A stretch of 64,000 nucleotides of DNA from an uncultured Oscillospiraceae bacterium (GCA_958448165.1 CAUDCW010000001.1:272932-336931), one strand, 5' to 3'; shown: positions 16,128 to 25,223, numbered from the stretch's first letter. A program made the numbers and translations. Notes: generated by a model not told the origin, from the sequence alone.

Positions 16128-16721
16128 TTACTTGGAGTACAACTCGACGATAAGGTGCTCCTCAACCGGGAAGTCAATGTCTTCTCTCTCCGGCATTGCG
16201 ATAACCTTGCCGCTAAGCTCATTTTCTGACTTCTCAAGCCACTTCGGAAGAAGTGTTGACTCTGTGCCGATCTCCTTGTAGCGTGTTGTTGACTTGCTCT
16301 TGTCGCTGACTGCGATAACATCGCCAACCTTAACAAGGTAAGACGGAATGTTTACCTTCTTGCCGTTTACTGTGAAGTGAGCGTGGTTTACAAGCTGTCT
16401 TGCTTCTCTTCTTGTTCTTGCAAAGCCAAGTCTGAATACTACGTTGTCGAGTCTGCGCTCGATTGTTGTGAGAAGAACTTCACCGGTTTTGCCCTGTGCC
16501 TTTTCAGCCTTCTCGTAGTACATTCTGAACTGCTTCTCCATAATACCGTATATGAACTTTACCTTCTGCTTTTCAGTGAGCTGAAGGCTGTATTCGCTCT
16601 TTTTTCTTCTTGCATTTCCGTTAGGATTTCTGTTAGAAGTTTTCTTGGAATATCCCATTACAGCGGGAGAAATTCCGAGAGCTCTGCAACGCTTTGCAAT
16701 AGGCTGCATATTTTTTGCCAT
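16128..16721 (-). CDS. rpsD: Ribosomal protein S4 (zinc-free type)
   Basis: The product has 197 residues. The S4 RNA-binding domain (about 87-150) begins RRLDNVVFRLGFARTRREAR. The N-terminal domain has only one Cys (C12), so this is the form lacking the four-Cys zinc site. S4 starts 30S assembly and can repress its own operon in other bacteria. Confidence 0.98.
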   Translation of the reverse strand: MAKNMQPIAKRCRALGISPAVMGYSKKTSNRNPNGNARRKKSEYSLQLTEKQKVKFIYGIMEKQFRMYYEKAEKAQGKTGEVLLTTIERRLDNVVFRLGFARTRREARQLVNHAHFTVNGKKVNIPSYLVKVGDVIAVSDKSKSTTRYKEIGTESTLLPKWLEKSENELSGKVIAMPEREDIDFPVEEHLIVELYSK

Positions 16722-16747
16722 GGGTTATTTCCTCCTTTATTTTTGGA

Positions 16748-17149
16748 CTATACGCGTCTTCTCTTCGGAGGACGGCATCCGTTGTGCGGGATCGGTGTTA
16801 CGTCTTTGATCATTGAAACCTCAAGACCTGCTGACTGCAAAGCTCTGATTGCAGCCTCACGGCCTGCGCCCGGACCCTTAACGTAAACTTCTACGGACTT
16901 CATTCCGTGCTCCATAGCTGCCTTTGCGGCTGTCTCGGCTGCTGACTGAGCTGCAAACGGAGTTGACTTTCTTGAACCTCTGAAGCCAAGCTCGCCTGCG
17001 CTTGCCCATGATACAGCGTTGCCCTGTACGTCTGATATAGTAACAATAGTATTGTTAAAAGTGGACTGAATGTGTGCGGCACCGCGCTCGATGTTCTTTC
17101 TCTCACGGCGGCGGCGAACGGTAGTCTTTTTACCCTTAGGTGCTGCCAT
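16748..17149 (-). CDS. rpsK: Ribosomal protein S11
   Basis: The product has 133 residues with the conserved tail PHNGCRPPKRRRV and the core NNTIVTISD. It is a 30S platform protein. It sits 18 bp after rpsM. Confidence 0.98.
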   Translation of the reverse strand: MAAPKGKKTTVRRRRERKNIERGAAHIQSTFNNTIVTISDVQGNAVSWASAGELGFRGSRKSTPFAAQSAAETAAKAAMEHGMKSVEVYVKGPGAGREAAIRALQSAGLEVSMIKDVTPIPHNGCRPPKRRRV

Positions 17150-17167
17150 AGCTTAAACCCTCCTTAC

Positions 17168-17536
17168 TTATTTCTTCTTGTTTGCCATAGTCTTTCTCGG
17201 TCCCTTGCGGGTACGAGCGTTAGTCTTTGAACGCTGGCCTCTTACAGGAAGACCCTTTCTGTGGCGAACGCCTCTGTAGCAACCAATTTCAATAAGTCTT
17301 TTGATGTCAAATGCGATGTCACGGCGAAGGTCACCTTCAACGCGGCAGTTGTGGTCGATATATTCTCTGAGCTTTGAAACATCATCTTCTGTCAAATCTC
17401 TGACACGAGTGTCAGGATTAATTCCTGTTGCAGCAACTATGTCGCTTGCGGTCTTTCTGCCGATACCGTAAATATAGGTTAAACCGATTTCAACTCTTTT
17501 ATCTCTCGGCAAGTCAACACCTGCTATACGAGCCAT
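17168..17536 (-). CDS. rpsM: Ribosomal protein S13
   Basis: The product has 122 residues. It starts MARIAGVDLPRDKR and ends with the basic tail after RGLPVRGQRSKTNARTRKG. It is a 30S head protein contacting L5 across the subunit bridge. Confidence 0.98.
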   Translation of the reverse strand: MARIAGVDLPRDKRVEIGLTYIYGIGRKTASDIVAATGINPDTRVRDLTEDDVSKLREYIDHNCRVEGDLRRDIAFDIKRLIEIGCYRGVRHRKGLPVRGQRSKTNARTRKGPRKTMANKKK

Positions 17537-17580
17537 TTTGTTGCACCTCCATATAATATTTAAGATTTTTTATTGTGGCA

Positions 17581-17694
17581 TTAGCCCTGACGCTGTTTGT
17601 GCTTCGGATTTTCGCAAATAACCATTACTTTGCCCTTGCGCTTAATTACCTTGCACTTTTCGCAAATTTTCTTTACTGAAGGTCTGACTTTCAT
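17581..17694 (-). CDS. rpmJ: Ribosomal protein L36 (zinc-binding form)
   Basis: The product is only 37 residues. It starts MKVRPSVKKICEKC and carries the zinc ligands Cys11, Cys14, Cys27 and His32. It ends NPKHKQRQG, as expected for the family. The position between infA and rpsM is the canonical one. Confidence 0.97.
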   Translation of the reverse strand: MKVRPSVKKICEKCKVIKRKGKVMVICENPKHKQRQG

Positions 17695-17727
17695 TGTGTA
17701 ATCATTCCTTTCTTAAGTGTTAATTTA

Positions 17728-17946
17728 TTACTTGCTTCTCCAAGTGATACGGCCTCTTGTCAGGTCGTACGGAGACATCTCTACAGTAACCTTGTCACCC
17801 GGCAATATTCTGATGAAATTCATTCTCAGCTTGCCTGAAATGTGAGCAAGGATTTCGTGTCCGTTAGGAAGCTCAACCTTGAACTGTGCATTCGGCAGAG
17901 CCTCAGTTACTGTACCTTCAATTTCGATAACGTCCTGCTTTGACAT
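17728..17946 (-). CDS. infA: Translation initiation factor IF-1
   Basis: The product has 72 residues, the exact family length, forming one OB-fold. MSKQDVIEIEGTV starts it and PYDLTRGRITWR ends it. It binds the 30S A site during initiation. It lies between the KOW protein and rpmJ. Confidence 0.99.
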   Translation of the reverse strand: MSKQDVIEIEGTVTEALPNAQFKVELPNGHEILAHISGKLRMNFIRILPGDKVTVEMSPYDLTRGRITWRSK

Positions 17947-17968
17947 AAAATAACCTCCTCATAAACGC

Positions 17969-18208
17969 TTAACAGTTAAATGGTTTTAACTCAGCTTTAA
18001 TCAGCTTGTTGGTATTTAATGAACCGTCCGGAATAACTGTGTCAGTGACAAATAAATGCTTCATATTCTTACGCTTAGGCTTCTCAATTTTTCTTGTTTT
18101 GCCGTCCGCTATATAAACATATTCGCCGTCGCACGAGATAACAACAAAAAATCTGTTTTTATCCCTGCCGCATTTTGCCCTTACCACAAGACCTCTAACA
18201 AAATCCAT
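17969..18208 (-). CDS. KOW-domain RNA-binding protein (L14e/L27e-like)
   Basis: The start is ATG at 18208, after AGAGGTG, giving 79 residues; a longer reading would overlap the map stop. The N-terminal KOW-type stretch FVRGLVVRAKCGRDKNRFFVV is followed by a basic region (KTRKIEKPKRKNMKH). Similar small proteins related to eukaryotic and archaeal L14e/L27e occur in this position in many Clostridia. The role is presumably ribosomal or RNA-binding and has not been defined. It lies between map (10 bp) and infA (22 bp) in the spc operon. Confidence 0.85.
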   Translation of the reverse strand: MDFVRGLVVRAKCGRDKNRFFVVISCDGEYVYIADGKTRKIEKPKRKNMKHLFVTDTVIPDGSLNTNKLIKAELKPFNC

Positions 18209-18218
18209 GCCGCACCTC

Positions 18219-18971
18219 TCAGTCGGCAAGTGTTAGGATTACGGGTCCGTCGGCTGTTATTGCAACCGAATGCTCAAAATGAGCCGACAACTTTCCGTCT
18301 GCCGTAACAGCAGTCCAGTCGTCATCAAGAACCCTGACCTTGTGTGTGCCCAGATTAATCATTGGCTCAATGGCAATAGTCATCCCCGGTAACAGACGCA
18401 CACCTCTGCCGGGTGTACCGAAATTCGGTACGCTTGGATCTTCGTGTAATTTCGCACCTACGCCGTGGCCGACGTAATCGCGTACCACCGAGTAGCTGCG
18501 AGCTTCGACATACTGTTGAACCGCGCTGCCGATATCGCCGATGCGATTTCCGGCAACAGCCTGCTTGATTCCCTCATACAGACTTTCCTTGGTCGCGTCA
18601 AGAAGTCCCTGTGCCTCGGCGCTGATATCACCGCAGGCAAACGTCCATGCGTTATCGCCGTGAAAACCGTCGATGAACGCGCCGACGTCAATCGAAACTA
18701 TATCTCCGCTTTTAAGAATACGCTTCTTTGACGGTATGCCATGGACAACCTCATCATTAACCGAAATGCAAGCGCTTGCCGGAAAGCCGCCATAGCCGAG
18801 GAACGAGGGCTTTGCGCCCTGCCCCTCGATATATCTGCGAACTACCCGGTCAATCTCGGCGGTTGAAACACCCGGCTCAACCGCCTGACCTGCAAGCTTT
18901 AATGCATTTGCGGAAATTCTGCCCGCTTCGCGCATTTTTGCAAGTTCACGGGAAGTTTTTAATACTACCAT
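18219..18971 (-). CDS. map: Methionine aminopeptidase type I
   Basis: The product has 250 residues. It removes the initiator Met from nascent chains. Metal ligands are visible in SIDVGAFIDGFHGDNAW (two Asp), GHGVG (His), AIEPM (Glu) and the C-terminal EHSVAI (Glu). It follows adk by 6 bp, the usual order. Confidence 0.98.
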   Translation of the reverse strand: MVVLKTSRELAKMREAGRISANALKLAGQAVEPGVSTAEIDRVVRRYIEGQGAKPSFLGYGGFPASACISVNDEVVHGIPSKKRILKSGDIVSIDVGAFIDGFHGDNAWTFACGDISAEAQGLLDATKESLYEGIKQAVAGNRIGDIGSAVQQYVEARSYSVVRDYVGHGVGAKLHEDPSVPNFGTPGRGVRLLPGMTIAIEPMINLGTHKVRVLDDDWTAVTADGKLSAHFEHSVAITADGPVILTLAD

Positions 18972-18977
18972 ATAAAC

Positions 18978-19610
18978 TTACGCCTCTACTTCTGCAAGGA
19001 TAAGGGCTGTAGTGTCCTTGATTTCCTCCTGACCCTCTACGATTGCAAGCTTGCCCTGCTTCTCGTAGTAGTCCTTAAGCGGCTCGGTTTCGTTGTGGTA
19101 AACCTGAAGTCTTGCAAGAACTGTGTCGGGATGGTCGTCCTTGCGCTGAACAAGGGTGCCGCCGCAGCTGTCGCAAACACCGTCTGCCTTTGGCTTTTTA
19201 TAGTCAAGGTGATAGCTTGCGCCGCAGTCTGCACAAACACGGCGTCCGGACATACGCTTTACGATGTTCTCGTCAGGTACTTCGATATCGATCACCTTGT
19301 CGATAACAACGCCCATTGTGTCCAGAGCCTCGGCCTGCGGAATAGTTCTCGGAAAGCCGTCAAGAATAAAACCGTTCTTGCAGTCGTCGTTAGCGAGTCT
19401 GTCTTTGATGATGCCGATTACAACCTCATCCGGAACAAGCTTGCCGGCGTCCATAAACGACTTTGCCTTAAGACCCATTTCTGTGCCGCTTCTCAGCGCT
19501 TCACGGATAATGTTACCCGTTGAAATAGTAGGGATTGACAGATGGTTTGAAATAACCTCTGCCTGAGTGCCTTTGCCGGCACCCGGAGCTCCTAAAAGAA
19601 TTATATTCAT
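18978..19610 (-). CDS. adk: Adenylate kinase with zinc-binding lid
   Basis: The start is ATG at 19610 after AAAGGAG; the longer frame adds a spurious eight-residue leader. The product has 210 residues. The P-loop GAPGAGKGT is at residues 7-15. The LID carries four Cys (126, 129, 146, 149), the structural zinc site of Gram-positive adenylate kinases. It converts AMP plus ATP to two ADP. Confidence 0.98.
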   Translation of the reverse strand: MNIILLGAPGAGKGTQAEVISNHLSIPTISTGNIIREALRSGTEMGLKAKSFMDAGKLVPDEVVIGIIKDRLANDDCKNGFILDGFPRTIPQAEALDTMGVVIDKVIDIEVPDENIVKRMSGRRVCADCGASYHLDYKKPKADGVCDSCGGTLVQRKDDHPDTVLARLQVYHNETEPLKDYYEKQGKLAIVEGQEEIKDTTALILAEVEA

Positions 19611-19626
19611 AATCTTCTCCTTTAGC

Positions 19627-20934
19627 TTAGTCAAGGAAGCCCTTATAATGACGCATCATCATCTGAGATTCCATCTGCTTAACTGTTTCAAGTGCAACGC
19701 CAACCAGAATGATTACTGAAGTACCGCCCATTGAAAGACCTGCCATATTTGCAGCTCCGCAGAAAATAATCGGAACTATAGCGATAACAGAGAGGAACAA
19801 TGCGCCGATAAGCGTGATTCTTGAAAGGATTTTTGCGATAAAGTCAGTTGTCGGCTTGCCGGGACGGATACCCGGGATTGTGCCGTTGTTCTGACGAAGA
19901 TTATTGGACATTTCTACAGGATTATACTGAATTGTTGTGTAGAAGTACGCAAACATAATAATCAGTATGAAGTAGAGAATTGTATAAAGCCATCCGCCGT
20001 AATCAAACAGGCTCCAGAAGTTATTCCAGAACTCACCCATATTCGGGAAGAACTGCTTAACTGTTGCAGGAATGGACAGAATTGAGCTTGCAAAGATGAT
20101 TGGCAATACGCCGCCGAGGCCAACCTTGATAGGAAGGTGACTTGACTGACCGCCATACATCTTTCTGCCGACAACTCTCTTTGCGTACTGCACGGGAATT
20201 CTTCTTTCCGCATCGTTCATAAATACGATAAGCCAGACAACGGCGAAGAAGATAAGAACGTATGCCGGAACGAGGAAGAAGAACTGTGTCTGACCCTGCT
20301 CTGCAGCGTAAGACCAGTACTGACCGAGCTGAGCAATTGTAAGCGGGAAACGGGCAACGATACCTGCAAAGAGGATGATTGAAATACCGTTTCCGATACC
20401 GTACTGGTTAATCTGCTCACCCAGCCACATCATAAGCGCTGTACCTGCTGTAAATGTAAGAATGATTACGATTGCTGCGAAAACTGCCTCGAAGCCATCT
20501 CTGTAGGTAACAACGTTTGATGCATAAAGATACCAGAAATATGCAGCACCCTGCAAAAGGCCAAGGCCAACTGTTACATAACGTGTTATTGTAGCAATCT
20601 TCTTTCTGCCTTCTTCGCCTTCCTTTGCCATTCTCTCAAGAGGAGGAATAGCAACGGTCAAAAGCTGCATGATAATTGAAGAGTTGATGTACGGGGTAAC
20701 GCCCATTGCAAAAATTGTTGCATTTGAGAAGGCGCCGCCGCTGAGCGTATTGAGATACGCAAGAACAGAACCGCTTGAATCAAGACCGTTCATAAGGCTT
20801 CCAAGCGCATTCATATCAAGAAACGGAACAGGAATAACCGAACCGATTCTGAATACGACAATAATCAAAAGAGTAAAGAGTATTTTCTTTCTCAGATCGG
20901 GAATTTTCCAGGCGTTTTGTATTGTTTTAAACAA
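19627..20934 (-). CDS. secY: Protein translocase subunit SecY
   Basis: The product has 435 residues with ten membrane helices. It starts at TTG directly after the rplO stop, with GAGGTGG as binding site. Conserved pieces are FRIGSVIPVPFLD at the N-terminus, the plug region and the cytoplasmic loops with RIPVQYAKR and MSNNLRQNNGTIPGIRPG. It forms the membrane channel for Sec export. Confidence 0.98.
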   Translation of the reverse strand: MFKTIQNAWKIPDLRKKILFTLLIIVVFRIGSVIPVPFLDMNALGSLMNGLDSSGSVLAYLNTLSGGAFSNATIFAMGVTPYINSSIIMQLLTVAIPPLERMAKEGEEGRKKIATITRYVTVGLGLLQGAAYFWYLYASNVVTYRDGFEAVFAAIVIILTFTAGTALMMWLGEQINQYGIGNGISIILFAGIVARFPLTIAQLGQYWSYAAEQGQTQFFFLVPAYVLIFFAVVWLIVFMNDAERRIPVQYAKRVVGRKMYGGQSSHLPIKVGLGGVLPIIFASSILSIPATVKQFFPNMGEFWNNFWSLFDYGGWLYTILYFILIIMFAYFYTTIQYNPVEMSNNLRQNNGTIPGIRPGKPTTDFIAKILSRITLIGALFLSVIAIVPIIFCGAANMAGLSMGGTSVIILVGVALETVKQMESQMMMRHYKGFLD

Positions 20935-21375
20935 TTATACCACCTCGGCCTTTCCACCTGCCGCTTCAATCTTCTCCTTTGCAGAAGCAGAAAACGCAGC
21001 TGCTTTTACTTCAAGCTTTTTAGTGATATTTCCGTTTCCAAGAATTTTAATACCGTCAAAATTATTTTTTACAATGCCTGCATCAAGAAGAGCCTGTGTG
21101 TCAACTACTGCGCCGTCCTCAAAACGGTTGAGCGATGAAAGGTTGATTGCAACAATTTCCTTTGCGAAAATGTTGTTAAAACCTCTTTTAGGGATTCTTC
21201 TCTGAAGCGGCATCTGACCGCCTTCAAAGCCCGGACGAACGCCGCCGCCACTACGGGCCTTCTGACCCTTGTGACCCTTACCGGCTGTTTTGCCCCAGCC
21301 TGAGCCGTGACCTCTGCCGATACGCTTTGAATTCTTCTTTGAACCCTCTACGGGGGAAAGTTCGTGCAACTTCAT
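20935..21375 (-). CDS. rplO: Ribosomal protein L15
   Basis: The second of two adjacent ATGs (21378 and 21375) gives the family start MKLHELSPVEGSKK, 8 nt after GGAGG. The product has 146 residues and a Gly-rich basic N-terminal extension (GRGHGSGWGKTAGKGHKGQK) that threads into 23S rRNA. Confidence 0.97.
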   Translation of the reverse strand: MKLHELSPVEGSKKNSKRIGRGHGSGWGKTAGKGHKGQKARSGGGVRPGFEGGQMPLQRRIPKRGFNNIFAKEIVAINLSSLNRFEDGAVVDTQALLDAGIVKNNFDGIKILGNGNITKKLEVKAAAFSASAKEKIEAAGGKAEVV

Positions 21376-21392
21376 CATTCGCACCTCCTTGC

Positions 21393-21572
21393 TTACGCTT
21401 CGCTTACCTCGATGAGGTGGATTATTTTTGCTACCTTGCCCTGTGTCATCGGATTGTCGGGCTGAACTGTAACATCGCCGATTTTCTTAAGACCAAGAGC
21501 GTGGGCGGTTGCAATTTGGTCTTTTTTGCTGCCTATAAGGCTCTTTTTGAGCTTAATGCTTAACTGTGCCAT
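21393..21572 (-). CDS. rpmD: Ribosomal protein L30
   Basis: The product is 59 residues. MAQLSIKLKKSLIGSKKDQI and then ATAHALGLKKIGD match L30, as does the canonical place between rpsE and rplO. Confidence 0.96.
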   Translation of the reverse strand: MAQLSIKLKKSLIGSKKDQIATAHALGLKKIGDVTVQPDNPMTQGKVAKIIHLIEVSEA

Positions 21573-21587
21573 CTTGCTTCCTCCCTA

Positions 21588-22094
21588 TTATAAAATTTCG
21601 CTTACAGACTTGCCGCGGATAGCAGCAACCTCTTCTGCGCTTCTGAGTGCGCCAAGACCCTGAAGTGTTGCTCTTACAACATTGCAGGGATTGTTTGAAC
21701 GCAATGCCTTTGTTCTGATGTCCTTGATGCCGACTGCTTCAACAACGGCACGAACCGGACCGCCGGCGATAACACCGGTACCGGGAGCAGCAGGCTTCAT
21801 CAGAACTCTGCCTGCACCGAACTCACCGATTACTTCATGGGGGATTGTTGTGCCCTTAAGAGAAACCTTCATAAGATTCTTCTTGGCATCCTCAATGCCC
21901 TTACGGATAGCGTCGGGAACTTCGCCTGCCTTGCCAATGCCAAAGCCTACAGTGCCCTGACCGTCGCCTACAACAACGAGTGCTGCAAACTTGAAGATAC
22001 GGCCGCCCTTAACAGTTTTGGAAACACGGTTGATAGCAACAACCTTTTCCTGTAAATCCAATGTTGATCCGTCAATAATATTAGCCAAAGTCAA
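21588..22094 (-). CDS. rpsE: Ribosomal protein S5
   Basis: The product has 168 residues. The double-stranded RNA-binding domain contains VVAINRVSKTVKGGRIFKF and the C-terminal domain GVIAGGPVRAVVEAVGI. It contributes to decoding accuracy on the 30S subunit. Confidence 0.98.
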   Translation of the reverse strand: MTLANIIDGSTLDLQEKVVAINRVSKTVKGGRIFKFAALVVVGDGQGTVGFGIGKAGEVPDAIRKGIEDAKKNLMKVSLKGTTIPHEVIGEFGAGRVLMKPAAPGTGVIAGGPVRAVVEAVGIKDIRTKALRSNNPCNVVRATLQGLGALRSAEEVAAIRGKSVSEIL

Positions 22095-22106
22095 TTCCTC
22101 CCCTTC

Positions 22107-22472
22107 TTAGAATTTGAGGCCGCCCTCACGGGCGCCTTCGGCCAATTCCTTGACACGGCCGTGATAAAGATAACCGCCTCTGTCAAAAACAACGTCGGTT
22201 ATGCCTTTGTCTGCTGCTTTCTTTGCAATCATCTCGCCAACTTTTCTGGCTGCCTCTTTGTTGCCGCCCTGACCTTCAAAGCTTTTGTCAAGTGAAGAAG
22301 CTGCTGCAAGAGTTACACCGTTTACATCGTCAATAATCTGAGCATAGATATTTTTAGATGAACGATATACGTTAAGGCGAGGACGCTGCGCTGTGCCGCT
22401 GATTTTGCCACGAACTCTTTTGTGGCGGTTTAAACGAGCTATATTTTTATCAGCCTTGTTTACCATAGTCAT
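22107..22472 (-). CDS. rplR: Ribosomal protein L18
   Basis: The product has 121 residues, or 119 if the second in-frame ATG at 22466 is used; both fit the AAGGAG site. RLNVYRSSKNIYAQIIDD and the C-terminal FDRGGYLYHGRVKELAEGAR are typical. It binds 5S rRNA. Confidence 0.97.
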   Translation of the reverse strand: MTMVNKADKNIARLNRHKRVRGKISGTAQRPRLNVYRSSKNIYAQIIDDVNGVTLAAASSLDKSFEGQGGNKEAARKVGEMIAKKAADKGITDVVFDRGGYLYHGRVKELAEGAREGGLKF

Positions 22473-22485
22473 TCACTCTCCTTAA

Positions 22486-23034
22486 TTATTTCTTGCCGCC
22501 CTTACCGGCCTTGCCTTCCTTACGGCGAACAACTTCATCAACATACTTGATGCCCTTGCCCTTGTACGGCTCCGGTGGACGTTTTTCTCTTACTTCGGCT
22601 GCAAACTGACCAACCTTTTGCTTGTCAATGCCTGTGATGATGATTTTGTTGGGACCCGGAACCTCAATCTTGATGTCCTCTGTGTCCTCTACGATAACCT
22701 GATGTGAGAAACCGAGGTTCATAACGCACTTGTTACCCTGCTTCTGAACTCTGTAACCAACACCGTTAACGTCAAGCTCCTTCTTATAGCCGTTTACAAC
22801 GCCCTCAACCATGTTTGCGATTAAGGATCTTGTAAGGCCGTGGAGCGATCTGTTTTCTTTATCGTCGTTGGGGCGAGTAACCTCTATGATGCCGCCCTCA
22901 ACTTTAACCGTGATGTTCGGGTGAACCTTCTGAGTAAGTGTACCCTTGGGACCCTTTACGGTTATAACACCGTTGTCAACCTTTACGTCAACTCCGGCGG
23001 GAATATTTATGGGTTTTCTTCCAATTCGTGACAT
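22486..23034 (-). CDS. rplF: Ribosomal protein L6
   Basis: The product has 182 residues in two similar domains. It starts MSRIGRKPINIPAGV and has the C-terminal signature PEPYKGKGIKY. It lies near the factor-binding site of the 50S subunit. Confidence 0.98.
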   Translation of the reverse strand: MSRIGRKPINIPAGVDVKVDNGVITVKGPKGTLTQKVHPNITVKVEGGIIEVTRPNDDKENRSLHGLTRSLIANMVEGVVNGYKKELDVNGVGYRVQKQGNKCVMNLGFSHQVIVEDTEDIKIEVPGPNKIIITGIDKQKVGQFAAEVREKRPPEPYKGKGIKYVDEVVRRKEGKAGKGGKK

Positions 23035-23046
23035 AATCGCACCCCC

Positions 23047-23445
23047 TTACCAAACGAATGCGAGGATTTCGCCGCCTACGTTCTCTTTGCGTGCCTGACG
23101 GTCTGTCATAACGCCCTTAGATGTAGAAACGATTGCAATACCAAGGCCCTTTAATACCTTTGGCATATCCTCAACACTTGTGTATATACGCAGGCCCGGC
23201 TTTGAAACTCTTCTGAGACCTGTGATAACAGGCTTCTTGCCCTCGCCGTATTTTAATGTTACCTTGATGATACCCTGCTTGCCATCATCTGTAACAGTGA
23301 AACTCTTGATGTAACCCTCGTCAAGAAGAATCTGGCAGATAGCCTTTTTCATATTTGATGAAGGGATTTCAACTGTTTCGTGCTTTGCAGAACTCGCGTT
23401 ACGAATTCTTGTAAGCAAATCTGCTATTGCATCAGTAATCTGCAT
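23047..23445 (-). CDS. rpsH: Ribosomal protein S8
   Basis: The start is ATG at 23445, 7 nt after AGGAGG; the longer frame runs back into rpsN. The product has 132 residues and begins MQITDAIADLLTRIRNA. It ends GVMTDRQARKENVGGEILAF. It binds 16S helix 21 and regulates the spc operon in other bacteria. Confidence 0.98.
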   Translation of the reverse strand: MQITDAIADLLTRIRNASSAKHETVEIPSSNMKKAICQILLDEGYIKSFTVTDDGKQGIIKVTLKYGEGKKPVITGLRRVSKPGLRIYTSVEDMPKVLKGLGIAIVSTSKGVMTDRQARKENVGGEILAFVW

Positions 23446-23462
23446 AGTTTTATCCTCCTTGC

Positions 23463-23648
23463 TTACCAGCTTGACTTCTTTACTCCGGGAATCTCGCCCT
23501 TGTAGGCAAGCTCTCTGAAGCAGATACGGCAAATACCGAACTTACGAAGATAGGCATGTGGTCTGCCGCAGATTTTGCATCTGCTGTATTCCCTTGAGGA
23601 AAACTTTTGCTTTCTTTTCTGTTTAACCTTCATTGAAGTTTTAGCCAC
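23463..23648 (-). CDS. rpsN: Ribosomal protein S14 type Z
   Basis: The product has 61 residues, the short zinc-binding form. Ligands are Cys24, Cys27, Cys40 and Cys43 (CKICGR and CRICF). Confidence 0.98.
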   Translation of the reverse strand: MAKTSMKVKQKRKQKFSSREYSRCKICGRPHAYLRKFGICRICFRELAYKGEIPGVKKSSW

Positions 23649-23660
23649 AATTACCCCTCC

Positions 23661-24200
23661 TTATTTCTCAAACGGAGCGCCCATAAGTGTTAAAAGCTCA
23701 CGAGCCTCTTCGTCGGTTTTTGCTGTGGTTACGAAGCAGATGTCCATACCACGAACCTTGTCAATCTTATCATAGTCTATCTCAGGGAAAATGAGCTGCT
23801 CCTTAAGACCCATATTGTAGTTGCCTCTGCCGTCAAAGGAGTTAGCGTTGATGCCTCTGAAGTCGCGAACACGCGGAAGAGCTACATTGAAGAGTCTGTC
23901 GAGGAACTCATACATTCTCTCTCCTCTGAGTGTTACTTTTGCGCCAATCGGCATTCCCTCACGAAGCTTAAAGTTAGCAACTGACTTTCTTGCGCGGCAA
24001 ACAAGCGGCTTCTGGCCTGTGATTGCGCCGAGGTCAGTAAGAATTGCGTCGATAACCTTTGAGTTATCTCTTGCTTCACCGGCACCTACGTTGATAACAA
24101 TCTTGTCGAGCTTCGGAATTTCCATAACGCTCTTATAAGAAAATTTATTCATCAGTGCAGGAGCAACTTCGCTTTTATAAAAATCCTTTAATCTTGCCAT
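23661..24200 (-). CDS. rplE: Ribosomal protein L5
   Basis: The product has 179 residues, with VMEIPKLDKIVINVG at the N-terminus and RGMDICFVTTAKTDEEARELL at the C-terminus (conserved blocks). It binds 5S rRNA and contacts S13. Confidence 0.98.
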   Translation of the reverse strand: MARLKDFYKSEVAPALMNKFSYKSVMEIPKLDKIVINVGAGEARDNSKVIDAILTDLGAITGQKPLVCRARKSVANFKLREGMPIGAKVTLRGERMYEFLDRLFNVALPRVRDFRGINANSFDGRGNYNMGLKEQLIFPEIDYDKIDKVRGMDICFVTTAKTDEEARELLTLMGAPFEK

Positions 24201-24212
24201 GTTGTCTCCTCC

Positions 24213-24533
24213 TTACAGTGATTCACCGCATTTTTTGCAAATGCGGCCCTTTGTGCCGTCTTCATAGATCTTGTGACCAACACGGGTCGGCTTTTTGCAG
24301 CGTGGGCAAACAAGCTGTACCTTTGAAGAGTACATTGCGCCCTCAGCCTTGATTATGCCGCCCTGCTCGCCCATTTTACGGGGCTTTACGTGCTTTTTAA
24401 CCATGTTGATCTTCTCAACGATAACCTTGTCTTCCTTAGGGCTTACAGCAAGAACCTTGCCCTTTTTGCCCTTGTCCTTACCGCTTAAAACGATTACGGT
24501 GTCACCTGTTTTAACATGAACCTTATTATTCAT
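24213..24533 (-). CDS. rplX: Ribosomal protein L24
   Basis: The product has 106 residues with an N-terminal KOW motif (GDTVIVLSGKDKGKKGKV). A CPRCKKPTRVG...CKKCG zinc-ribbon-like pair is at the C-terminus. It starts 50S assembly. Confidence 0.97.
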   Translation of the reverse strand: MNNKVHVKTGDTVIVLSGKDKGKKGKVLAVSPKEDKVIVEKINMVKKHVKPRKMGEQGGIIKAEGAMYSSKVQLVCPRCKKPTRVGHKIYEDGTKGRICKKCGESL

Positions 24534-24548
24534 AACGTAACACCTCCA

Positions 24549-24917
24549 TTAAAGTACTTCCGGAGCAAGAGAAAGAATCTTCAGATAATCCTTATCACGA
24601 AGCTCTCTGGCTACCGGTCCGAAGATACGAGTGCCCTTCGGGTTTTTATCTTCCTTGATGATAACGGCTGCATTTTCGTCAAAACGAATGTATGTGCCGT
24701 CCTCACGACGCACACCCTTTGCAGAGCGTACGATAACTGCCTTTACTACATCGCCCTTCTTAACAACGCCGCCTGGTGCTGCTTTTTTAACTGAAGCTAC
24801 CACTACGTCGCCAATGTTGGCGTACCTCCTTCTGGTGCCGCCGAGAACACGAATGCACATTAACTCCTTTGCGCCGGTGTTGTCAGCAACTTTGAGGTAG
24901 GTCTGCTGTTGTATCAC
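24549..24917 (-). CDS. rplN: Ribosomal protein L14
   Basis: The product has 122 residues and begins MIQQQTYLKVADNTGAKE. The block GRIFGPVARELR-like ending is present (GTRIFGPVARELRDKDY). It is a 50S protein at the subunit interface. Confidence 0.98.
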   Translation of the reverse strand: MIQQQTYLKVADNTGAKELMCIRVLGGTRRRYANIGDVVVASVKKAAPGGVVKKGDVVKAVIVRSAKGVRREDGTYIRFDENAAVIIKEDKNPKGTRIFGPVARELRDKDYLKILSLAPEVL

Positions 24918-24948
24918 AGTGCGTTCCTCCTTTACCGAATGCGCTAAA

Positions 24949-25206
24949 TTATTTAGCCTTTTCTATAATCTCGACGAGACGCCATCTCTTATCTTTTGAA
25001 AGAGGACGAGTCTCCATAATGCGTACTCTGTCGCCAATATTGCACTCATTGTTCTCATCATGAACCTTGAGCTTAATAGTGCGTTTTACAATCTTGTTGT
25101 AAAGCGGGTGCTTTACGCTGTTTTCGATAGCAACCACTGCCGTTTTGTCCATCTTATTGCTGACAACCATGCCGACATCGGTTTTTCTCATATTTCTATC
25201 GCTCAC
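24949..25206 (-). CDS. rpsQ: Ribosomal protein S17
   Basis: The product has 85 residues in an OB-fold. GMVVSNKMDKTAVVAIE and IMETRPLSKDKRWRLVEI are conserved. It binds the 5' domain of 16S rRNA. Confidence 0.98.
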   Translation of the reverse strand: MSDRNMRKTDVGMVVSNKMDKTAVVAIENSVKHPLYNKIVKRTIKLKVHDENNECNIGDRVRIMETRPLSKDKRWRLVEIIEKAK

Positions 25207-25223
25207 GACTTTATCCTCCTTCT

